A stretch of DNA of 5,175 nucleotides from Bryobacterales bacterium (GTDB lineage: Bacteria > Acidobacteriota > Terriglobia > Bryobacterales > Bryobacteraceae). Below are positions 1 to 5,175 of this stretch, one piece after another. Each line of letters starts with the position of its first letter. Within the stretch, counting starts at the first letter, position 1. The DNA lies in the NCBI GenBank assembly GCA_003164075.1, contig PLRZ01000701.1, positions 11,093 through 16,267 of the forward strand. Reading direction: 5' to 3'. The notes beneath the pieces were generated by a model. It was not told the origin of the DNA. It made no database searches and saw nothing but the letters and a program-made list of their open reading frames with translations. Made by a program: the position numbers and the translations under genes.

Positions 1-588
1 GCCGGAGGAGCACGGTACTCCTATGTCTTGCTGGTGAACCGTTCCTCGGGCGCCACATCGGCCGCCGGCCTGCGGGGCAAAAACATCCTGATATCGGCGC
101 GAGGTTCGGGGGAAACCGGCACGGCATGGCTGGAGGTCCTCCTCGGCAAGGAGAAACTGCCGCGCGCCGCGGCATTCTTCACCTCGGTCACGGCGGCGGC
201 CAAGCCGCAGGCATGTATCCTGCCCGTATTCTTCGGCACCGCGGACGCGTGCGTGGTGGACGAGGTCAATCTGAATCTGGCGAAGGAGATGAATCCTCAG
301 TTGGGACAGCTCCGGGTTCTCGCGCGGTCCCGCCCCCTGGTGGAAAGCGTAATCGCCTTGCCCGCGGAGCCAAATCCATACCAGAAGGAGCTGATTGACA
401 GTATGCTGTCGCTCCACCAGGACCCGCGGGGCCGTCAACTGCTCATGGTCTTCAAGACCGACCACCTGGTGCGTATCCAGCCGGGCGATCTGGACGCGGT
501 ACGCGAATTATGGAGAGATTACGGCCGGCTGACGGGTTCGCAGCCGGCCGGGAGCGATGCGGCGGGCCGCGGCAAAGGAGGGCACTGA
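1..588 (+). CDS. PhnD-like phosphate/phosphonate-type periplasmic substrate-binding protein, C-terminal part (5' partial)
   Basis: The frame is open from base 1 and ends at TGA 586-588, giving 195 visible residues; the true start and any signal peptide are outside the window. An in-frame TTG at 28 is not a credible start, because conserved-looking sequence (YSYVLLVNRSSG) runs straight through it. The protein reads like the second half of a PhnD/phosphonate-binding family domain: a strand 'LRGKNILIS' around residues 24-31, then 'ILPVFFGTADACVVDE' around 73-88, the segment where these proteins describe a binding-dependent 'vice', then 'NPQLGQLRVLARSRPLVESVIALP' near 98-121. The last ~17 residues are Gly/Ala-rich and look unstructured; they overlap the Shine-Dalgarno of the next gene. 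Family members normally deliver oxyanions or other small ligands to ABC importers, but no permease or ATPase is visible. The next gene, 4 nt away, is a membrane histidine kinase, so a sensory co-receptor role is inferred. The ligand cannot be told from this fragment. Confidence 0.85.
   Translation, partial: AGGARYSYVLLVNRSSGATSAAGLRGKNILISARGSGETGTAWLEVLLGKEKLPRAAAFFTSVTAAAKPQACILPVFFGTADACVVDEVNLNLAKEMNPQLGQLRVLARSRPLVESVIALPAEPNPYQKELIDSMLSLHQDPRGRQLLMVFKTDHLVRIQPGDLDAVRELWRDYGRLTGSQPAGSDAAGRGKGGH
574..582 (+). promoter_or_regulatory. Shine-Dalgarno that sets the sensor kinase start
   Basis: AAAGGAGGG lies inside the last codons of the binding-protein gene, about 10-11 nt before ATG 593. 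It is the best ribosome-binding site in the window. It favours 593 over the upstream in-frame ATG at 557, which has no comparable site and would add 12 residues of low-complexity sequence before the membrane segment. Its position suggests coupled translation with the upstream gene. Confidence 0.75.
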
Positions 589-592
589 CCGT

Positions 593-2791
593 ATGCGGCT
601 CCCGAAAGGCATCACCCTGCGCATCACCCTGCTGGGATGGATGGTCACCCTTCTCACGCTGGCGGTCTTCGTGATGGTGATCATTCCGGAACAGAAGCGC
701 GAGTTCGAACTGGGCCTCGAATCGAAGGCTCGGGGGGTAGCGGTTTCGATTCGCGGCGTGGCGGCGGGGTCCGCCGTCTCGGAAGACTACTCCGCGGTGG
801 TGGACCAGGCGATGCAGGTGCTGTCCGGCGATGTGGCCATCGACTACGTGGTGATTACCAAGAACGACGGCTTCTCGATCGTTGTGGACCGCTCCGCCTG
901 GAGGACCGAGAAACTCGGCGACGCGTGGCGCCCGGTCACCCGGGCGCCGGCCAGTTCCATCGGTTCCTCCCCGCTGTTCGGACGCCGCGTCTTCCAATAC
1001 GCCTTTCCGTTCGATTACAGCGGCATCCAGTGGGGATGGATCCACGTCGGCCTGTCGCTCGGCGCTTACGACCAGAGCGTCCGGCGCACATATCAAGGCA
1101 CGGGCGCGCTAGCCATTCTCTGCGGCGGTTTGAGCCTGGTGATTTCGCTCTTCTATGCCGCCCGTCTGGTGCGGCCCATTCAGGTTCTGCATGCCGCCGT
1201 GGAGAAGGTGGCTCACGGAGACCTTCACGCGCGCGCCGAAGTCCACAGCCGCGATGAGATCGAGCGCCTGGCGGCAGCTTTCAACGATATGGCGCGGACC
1301 ATTCTCGGGAGGAACCAGATTCTGGAAAGCGTGAGCTTCGCGGCGAAGCAGTTTCTGAGCGATGGGGACCGGGACACGGTTTTCCACAAAGTGCTGGAGA
1401 GGGTTGGCCAGGCGGCCGGAGCCAGTCGCGCCTCGGTGGTGAAGAAGTGCCGGCAGGACGGTGCGCCGGGGACCACCCTGGAGCAGGAATGGGTGGCGCC
1501 CGGCGCGCCGTCCGGCGGCCCGAACTGGGCGGGTTTTCCGTGCCATGCCGAGGCTGCGCAAGGCTGGTTCGGAATGCTGGGGGAAGGCCGGATTGTGACC
1601 GTCGCGCCGGCGCGGTGCGAGCAGTCCCTCCGCGATGCGATCGACGGCCGGATCCGTTCCACGATTTTCGTTCCGGTAACGATCGCCGGGGAGTGGTGGG
1701 GCATGGCGGCATTCGACGATTTTGTGCAGGATCGCGAGTGGGGGGAAGCCGAACGGGACAGCCTGCGGGCGGTAGCCGACATGATGGGCGCTTGCATTGC
1801 GCGCGACCGGGTGCGGACCGCGCTCGAAGAAGCCAAAGAAACGCTGGAGCAACGGGTGATCGAACGGACCCGCGAACTGCGGGAGCAGATCGAGGCCAAG
1901 GATCGGGCCCACGCGGACCTGGCGGCGGCGCAACAGCGGTTGATCGAACTCTCGCGCGAGGCGGGCATGGCCGAAATTGCCACGGGTGTCCTGCACAATG
2001 TGGGCAACGTGTTGAACAGCGTGAATGTATCCACCTCAGTGGTGGCCGGCAAGGTTCGCGAGTCCCGGGTGGAAAACCTGGTGGCGGCGATCCAAATGTT
2101 GGCGGAGCATTCCGAAGACCTGACGGATTTCGTGGAGAAGGACCCCAAAGGCCGGCGGGTGCTTCCGTATCTGGCGAAACTGGGAGGCCACTTCCGTTCC
2201 GAACGCGACAGTCTGCTGGGGGAGTTGGAATCGCTCTCTTCTCACGTCGACCACATCAAGCAGATCGTGGCCACGCAGCAGAGCTATGCCAAGGTCTCCG
2301 GTCTGGTTGAGATTGTCCGGTTATCGGACATGGTGGACGACGCTCTCAAAATCGTGGAGCCGGGACTGGTCCGGCAGGGGATTCAGGTGGAACGGGATTT
2401 CGATCTCCTACCGCCCGTCGAGGCGGAAAAACACAGCATACTCCAGATTCTGCTGAACCTCCTGAGAAATGCAAAACAGGCCATTGGGGAAGGGAAGGAG
2501 ACGCGCGCGGGTGTGATTCGCGTCCGCATCCGCCGGCAGCGGGAGGGCCGCGTCAGCCTGGCGGTGGAGGACAACGGGCCCGGTCTCCCTCCGGAAAACC
2601 TCACGCGGATTTTTGGACATGGGTTTACCACGAAGGCGGACGGCCACGGCTTCGGGCTGCACTCCTGCGCGCTCGCCGCCGGCCGGATGGGCGGTTCCCT
2701 GCGGGCCGAAAGCGACGGGCCGGGGTGCGGCGCCACCTTCACTCTGGAACTGCCGCTCAAGAGCGCTGAAGACGTTAGAAAGAATGTCTGA
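593..2791 (+). CDS. Membrane sensor histidine kinase (TM-periplasmic sensor-TM-HAMP-GAF-DHp-HATPase)
   Basis: The product is 732 residues. TM1 spans about 8-31 and a periplasmic region about 32-168. The latter's '[14 protein letters not shown]' and '[10 protein letters not shown]' stretches suggest a Cache/PAS-like fold (inferred). TM2 is about 169-190, followed by HAMP about 191-240 (P195, [13 protein letters not shown]). A GAF-like domain covers about 242-405, then a coiled coil about 405-455. The H-box is '[12 protein letters not shown]' with likely phospho-acceptor His468, not the usual SHE-R-TPL form. About 50-60 extra residues (roughly 485-540, with '[16 protein letters not shown]') lie before the second DHp helix (~545-570). 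The HATPase domain has an N-box (N622, N626), G1 DNGPGL (660-665), an F-box around F674-F678 and G2 GHGFGLH (684-690), so it looks catalytically complete. There is no receiver domain. Role: autophosphorylation at the inner membrane, probably in response to the upstream binding protein, with phosphotransfer to a separate receiver, most simply the REC of the next gene. The specific signal is unknown. Confidence 0.92.
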   Translation: MRLPKGITLRITLLGWMVTLLTLAVFVMVIIPEQKREFELGLESKARGVAVSIRGVAAGSAVSEDYSAVVDQAMQVLSGDVAIDYVVITKNDGFSIVVDRSAWRTEKLGDAWRPVTRAPASSIGSSPLFGRRVFQYAFPFDYSGIQWGWIHVGLSLGAYDQSVRRTYQGTGALAILCGGLSLVISLFYAARLVRPIQVLHAAVEKVAHGDLHARAEVHSRDEIERLAAAFNDMARTILGRNQILESVSFAAKQFLSDGDRDTVFHKVLERVGQAAGASRASVVKKCRQDGAPGTTLEQEWVAPGAPSGGPNWAGFPCHAEAAQGWFGMLGEGRIVTVAPARCEQSLRDAIDGRIRSTIFVPVTIAGEWWGMAAFDDFVQDREWGEAERDSLRAVADMMGACIARDRVRTALEEAKETLEQRVIERTRELREQIEAKDRAHADLAAAQQRLIELSREAGMAEIATGVLHNVGNVLNSVNVSTSVVAGKVRESRVENLVAAIQMLAEHSEDLTDFVEKDPKGRRVLPYLAKLGGHFRSERDSLLGELESLSSHVDHIKQIVATQQSYAKVSGLVEIVRLSDMVDDALKIVEPGLVRQGIQVERDFDLLPPVEAEKHSILQILLNLLRNAKQAIGEGKETRAGVIRVRIRRQREGRVSLAVEDNGPGLPPENLTRIFGHGFTTKADGHGFGLHSCALAAGRMGGSLRAESDGPGCGATFTLELPLKSAEDVRKNV
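2777..2782 (+). promoter_or_regulatory. Weak ribosome-binding site at the kinase/hybrid-kinase junction
   Basis: AGAAAG is the only purine-rich stretch near the junction. It is 10 nt before ATG 2793 but only 1 nt before ATG 2784, so by spacing it favours 2793. Either start places translation on the upstream stop codon (TGA 2789-2791), where translational coupling could make up for the weak site. Confidence 0.35.
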
Positions 2792-4943
2792 TATGAAATC
2801 ACCAGGCTTGCTGGAACCGAATCATAGAATTCTCGTGATCGACGACAACACGGCGATTCACGACGACCTGCGGAAGATCCTGCTGGGAGAAGTCAAAACG
2901 CAGGAGAATCTGCGGGACGACGAAGCGCTGCTGTTCGGCGCCGAGCCCGCGCCCATTACCAGGTTCGAGATCGACTCGGCCTACCAGGGCCAGGAGGGTT
3001 TGGCGAAGCTCGAAGAGTCGGTGGCTCAGGGACGTCCCTACGCCTTGGCATTTGTGGATATACGGATGCCGCCCGGATGGGACGGCGTGGAAACCATCAT
3101 CCACCTTTGGAAGGCCTATCCCAGCCTGCAGGTTGTAGTGTGCACGGCCTACTCGGATTACTCCTGGAACGATATCCAGCGCAAGCTGGGGCAATCCGAG
3201 AACCTGCTGATCCTCAAGAAGCCATTCGACAACATTGAGGTGATCCAGTTGGCCCATGCTCTGACCCGCAAATGGCTGGTGAGCGGCCAGGCGCTGGCGC
3301 GGTTGGAGGATCTCGACCTGATGGTGGCGCAGCGCACCGCGGAGTTGCAGGCAGCCAACCAGCGGATCAACAAGCAATTCGAGGAAAAAGCCGCGGCGGA
3401 GGCGGCCTTCCGCACGGTCTTCGAGTCCAGCCCCATCGGCATCACACTGCAGGACATGGCCGGCAATTACGTGGATGTGAACCGAGCCATGGAGGAGCTG
3501 TTGGGACTGCCGAAGGCGAGCCTCATTGGCCGCAATCCGGTGGAACGGGGATGGATGGGCGGCACGGAGGAGCGCGTCGATATCGACTCGCGCGAGCTGA
3601 CCTACTGGAACCCGAAACTGGGGAAACGGACGGGATTGTTATGGGCGCGTAGAGTGGAGATCGGCGGGACCCGGTATTCGCTGTGCTTCGTTCTGGACAT
3701 CAGCGCGCGAAAAGAGATGGAAGAGGAGTTGGTGCGAGCCCGGCTGGGCGCCGATGCAGCGGCCCAGGCGAAGAGCCAGTTCCTGGCCAACATGAGCCAT
3801 GAGATCCGCACCCCGCTGAACGGAATTCTGGGCCTCAGTTGCCTGCTGGAAGAGGAATCCATGCCGGAAGGTCTCCGCCCCATGATGGGCCTGATCCGCA
3901 CCTCCGGTGAGGTGCTGCGGAGGGTACTCGACGATGTTCTCGATTTCAGCAAGATCGATTCGGGCAAACTCGAACTGGTGGAGGAGCCGTTCGATTTGCG
4001 GGCCTGCCTGCAATGGAGTTTCGACCTGTTCCGCGAAGCCGCGGTGGAAAGAGGCCTGGAGTGCCGGATGCACCTGGATAACCGGCTGCCCGCCTGGGTG
4101 TCCGGCGATGCCGTACGGCTGCGCCAGGTGACGGGCAACCTCATGAGCAACGCGGTGAAATTCACGCACCGGGGCTCCATCGAATTGGAAGCATACCTGG
4201 TGGAACCGGCGCCCCCGCAGGGCCGGCATACGATCCGCGTGGTGGTTCGCGATACCGGGATCGGCATCCCCGAAGACCGGATTGGACGGTTGTTCCAATC
4301 GTTCAGCCAGGTGGACTCCGGCAGCAACCGCAGCTACGGAGGTACGGGGCTCGGGCTGGCCATCTCCCGGCGTCTGATAGAGATGATGGGCGGAACCATC
4401 CGGGTGGAGACCAAGGCCGGCGTGGGGACGGCCTTCGAATTCACTTTCACCGCCGGCATCGCGGCCGAAGTCAAGCCCGCGGCGAAAGAGGCTCGCGGGG
4501 GGAATTACGCGGGGCTGAGAGCTCTGGTTGCCGAGGACAATAAGATCAACCAGCTGGTTACCACGCGGATGCTGCAGAGAATGAAATGCCAGGTGGACGT
4601 AGCTGGCGATGGCGCGGCGGCGGTCCGCGGCGCGGAGACGAACTCTTACGACATCGTGCTCATGGATCTGGGCATGCCTGGAGTGGATGGGTTGGAAGCC
4701 GCCCGGCGGATCAGGCATCTGAGCGGCGTACCGTCATCGATTCCGATTGTGGCCCTGACGGCCTCGGTGGCCGACGATGCGCGCCCAATGTCTGGAGGCC
4801 GGCATGAACGATTTTCTGAGCAAACCGATAGAAGCGCAGGCCCTGCGGCGCGTTCTGGACCGGTGGTGCCACTGCGGCGCCTCCACAGTCGCGCTCGTGC
4901 CGGAGGTTTCCGAACCCGCGTAATCGGCCGGATTTCCGGGTAG
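2784..4943 (+). CDS. Soluble hybrid histidine kinase REC-PAS-HisKA-HATPase-REC, frameshifted in the C-terminal receiver
   Basis: As it stands the frame encodes 719 residues, with no signal peptide or membrane segment. REC1 is about residues 14-165: acidic pair D20/D21, acceptor D92 (VDIRMPPGWDG), T121 and K146 (LKKPF), with an extra segment of about 30 residues after the first helix (~35-62). A short coiled coil (~172-204) leads to a PAS domain (~205-310). HisKA has His339 in a canonical MSHEIRTPLNG motif. HATPase has N456, G1 DTGIGI (490-495), F504/F507 and G2 GGTGLGL (519-525). REC2 starts around 579, with E584/D585, acceptor D628 and T659. After R667 (codon 4782-4784) the frame departs from the receiver pattern and ends in 52 Arg/Gly-rich residues that resemble no receiver. 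Start 2784 overlaps the upstream stop by 8 nt; ATG 2793 is equally plausible. The large upstream extension to 2613 is out of frame with real homology. Inferred role: it receives phosphate from the upstream kinase on REC1, modulates its own kinase core and relays to REC2. No HPt or output domain is present. Confidence 0.9.
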   Translation: MSDMKSPGLLEPNHRILVIDDNTAIHDDLRKILLGEVKTQENLRDDEALLFGAEPAPITRFEIDSAYQGQEGLAKLEESVAQGRPYALAFVDIRMPPGWDGVETIIHLWKAYPSLQVVVCTAYSDYSWNDIQRKLGQSENLLILKKPFDNIEVIQLAHALTRKWLVSGQALARLEDLDLMVAQRTAELQAANQRINKQFEEKAAAEAAFRTVFESSPIGITLQDMAGNYVDVNRAMEELLGLPKASLIGRNPVERGWMGGTEERVDIDSRELTYWNPKLGKRTGLLWARRVEIGGTRYSLCFVLDISARKEMEEELVRARLGADAAAQAKSQFLANMSHEIRTPLNGILGLSCLLEEESMPEGLRPMMGLIRTSGEVLRRVLDDVLDFSKIDSGKLELVEEPFDLRACLQWSFDLFREAAVERGLECRMHLDNRLPAWVSGDAVRLRQVTGNLMSNAVKFTHRGSIELEAYLVEPAPPQGRHTIRVVVRDTGIGIPEDRIGRLFQSFSQVDSGSNRSYGGTGLGLAISRRLIEMMGGTIRVETKAGVGTAFEFTFTAGIAAEVKPAAKEARGGNYAGLRALVAEDNKINQLVTTRMLQRMKCQVDVAGDGAAAVRGAETNSYDIVLMDLGMPGVDGLEAARRIRHLSGVPSSIPIVALTASVADDARPMSGGRHERFSEQTDRSAGPAARSGPVVPLRRLHSRARAGGFRTRVIGRISG
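4779..4786 (+). other. Frameshift site in the second receiver domain
   Basis: The bases read GCGCGCCC. Upstream, the hybrid-kinase frame encodes a good receiver as far as ALTASVADDAR. Downstream, the good receiver sequence (QCLEAGMNDFLSKPIEAQ) continues in the frame starting at 4786. Comparing with the usual receiver spacing between the ALTA motif and the CL-x-AGM motif, restoring one GC dinucleotide gives DDARAQCLEAGM, the expected length. Removing one C would give one residue fewer. A 2-nt loss in a GC repeat is therefore the likelier event, either a real mutation or a sequencing/assembly error. Confidence 0.85.
4786..4923 (+). pseudogene. Out-of-frame C-terminal end of the hybrid kinase REC2
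   Basis: This 45-codon stretch, ending at TAA 4921-4923, encodes the missing end of the receiver: QCLEAGMNDFLSKPIEAQ followed by ALRRVLDRW and a short tail with CHCGAS. It holds the conserved Lys (codon 4822-4824) in the SKP motif, which in receivers contacts the phosphorylated Asp and is needed for normal switching. With the frame repaired by 2 nt, the hybrid kinase would be 713 residues and would end here, leaving 35 nt to the next start. It has no start or ribosome-binding site of its own and is not a separate gene. Confidence 0.85.
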
Positions 4944-4958
4944 ACTGTAGGTTCAGCC

Positions 4959-5175
4959 ATGGACCTACAAAGAATTCAGACCGAACTTCGCGCCCAGAAC
5001 CTCGACGGGTGGCTCTTCTTCGATCACCACCTGCGCGACCCGCTGGCATACCGGGTGCTGGGCCTCCCGCCAGCCTCGCCGACGCGGCGCTGGTATTATA
5101 TGATCCCCGCCGAGGGCCAACCGCGCGGCATGGAGCACCGCATCGAGCGCAATTCGCTGGGCGAGCTTCCCGGCG
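4959..5175 (+). CDS. M24-family metallopeptidase, Xaa-Pro aminopeptidase-like, N-terminal part (3' partial)
   Basis: The frame opens at ATG 4959 and is still open at the right edge, with 72 complete codons. The sequence 'IQTELRAQNLDGWLFFDHHLRD' (beginning at residue 5), then 'PLAYRVLGLPPASPTRRWYYMIPAEGQPRG' and 'MEHRIERNSL', matches the creatinase-type N-terminal domain of proline-specific M24 peptidases. In such enzymes this domain precedes the metal-binding pita-bread catalytic domain, which is beyond the window, so the catalytic residues cannot be checked. A weak TAGG at 4948-4951 sits 7 nt before the start. These cytosolic enzymes usually remove N-terminal residues preceding proline; that activity is family knowledge. 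It begins 35 nt after the repaired hybrid-kinase stop (15 nt after the actual one) on the same strand. It could share the transcript, but no functional link to the signalling genes is evident. Confidence 0.78.
   Translation, partial: MDLQRIQTELRAQNLDGWLFFDHHLRDPLAYRVLGLPPASPTRRWYYMIPAEGQPRGMEHRIERNSLGELPG

Noticed and set aside
557..592. Upstream ATG 557 as the start of the sensor kinase
   Set aside because: It has no good ribosome-binding site, overlaps the binding-protein gene by 32 nt and adds only low-complexity residues. ATG 593 has AAAGGAGGG in front of it.
1225..2148. Minus-strand open frame (about 307 codons) opposite the sensor kinase
   Set aside because: Its Ser/Arg/Ala-rich product has no domain, and the + strand is explained by HAMP, GAF and DHp sequence.
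2613..2783. Upstream in-frame extension of the hybrid kinase to ATG 2613
   Set aside because: It would overlap about 180 nt of the upstream kinase's HATPase G2 region, and the added residues ([15 protein letters not shown]) look like a shadow frame. The receiver begins naturally just after 2784/2793.
3639..4718. Long minus-strand open frame (about 359 codons) opposite the hybrid kinase
   Set aside because: It is a GC-driven shadow: the + strand here encodes clear PAS, HisKA, HATPase and REC motifs, and the antisense product is His/Arg/Pro-rich without recognisable domains.
4779..4790. Programmed ribosomal frameshifting at the REC2 break
   Set aside because: There is no slippery heptamer, internal Shine-Dalgarno or clear downstream stem. 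A short GC-repeat deletion or sequencing error explains it more simply.
4928..4939. CCGG-ATTT-CCGG inverted repeat after the hybrid-kinase stop as a terminator
   Set aside because: The stem is only 4 bp with no following T-tract, which is common by chance in GC-rich DNA.

Overview
The window is a compact, GC-rich piece of bacterial chromosome with all four genes on the + strand and almost no intergenic DNA. GC-rich codon use, long multi-domain sensor kinases and a downstream M24 aminopeptidase resemble Acidobacteria (Solibacter/Bryobacter-like). That placement is an impression from protein style, not a demonstrated assignment.

Layout: (1) positions 1-588, the C-terminal part of a PhnD-like periplasmic substrate-binding protein whose start lies left of the window. 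(2) 593-2791, a membrane histidine kinase: TM, periplasmic sensor, TM, HAMP, GAF, coiled coil, a DHp with an LHNVGN-type H-box, and HATPase. (3) 2784-4943, a soluble hybrid kinase: REC, PAS, HisKA, HATPase, REC. Its second receiver is broken by a frameshift near 4779-4786; the rest of the receiver is readable in another frame up to a TAA at 4921-4923. (4) 4959-5175, the N-terminus of an M24-family (Xaa-Pro aminopeptidase-like) protein that runs off the right edge.

Genes 1-3 are spaced like an operon (a 4-nt gap, then an 8-nt overlap or a 1-nt gap) and make a coherent signalling set. The binding protein could capture a small anion or other ligand in the periplasm and present it to the membrane kinase. 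That kinase could then phosphorylate the N-terminal receiver of the soluble hybrid kinase, which has its own catalytic core and a C-terminal receiver. No transporter permease or ATPase, HPt domain or DNA-binding output domain is visible, so the final target must lie elsewhere. The ligand and phosphate flow are inferred from domain content and gene order.

The most notable items are the transporter-less binding-protein/kinase/hybrid-kinase arrangement and the frameshift that removes the conserved Lys end of the second receiver. No RNA genes, mobile elements, CRISPR arrays or convincing terminators were seen. There is no gene-free stretch longer than 300 bases.
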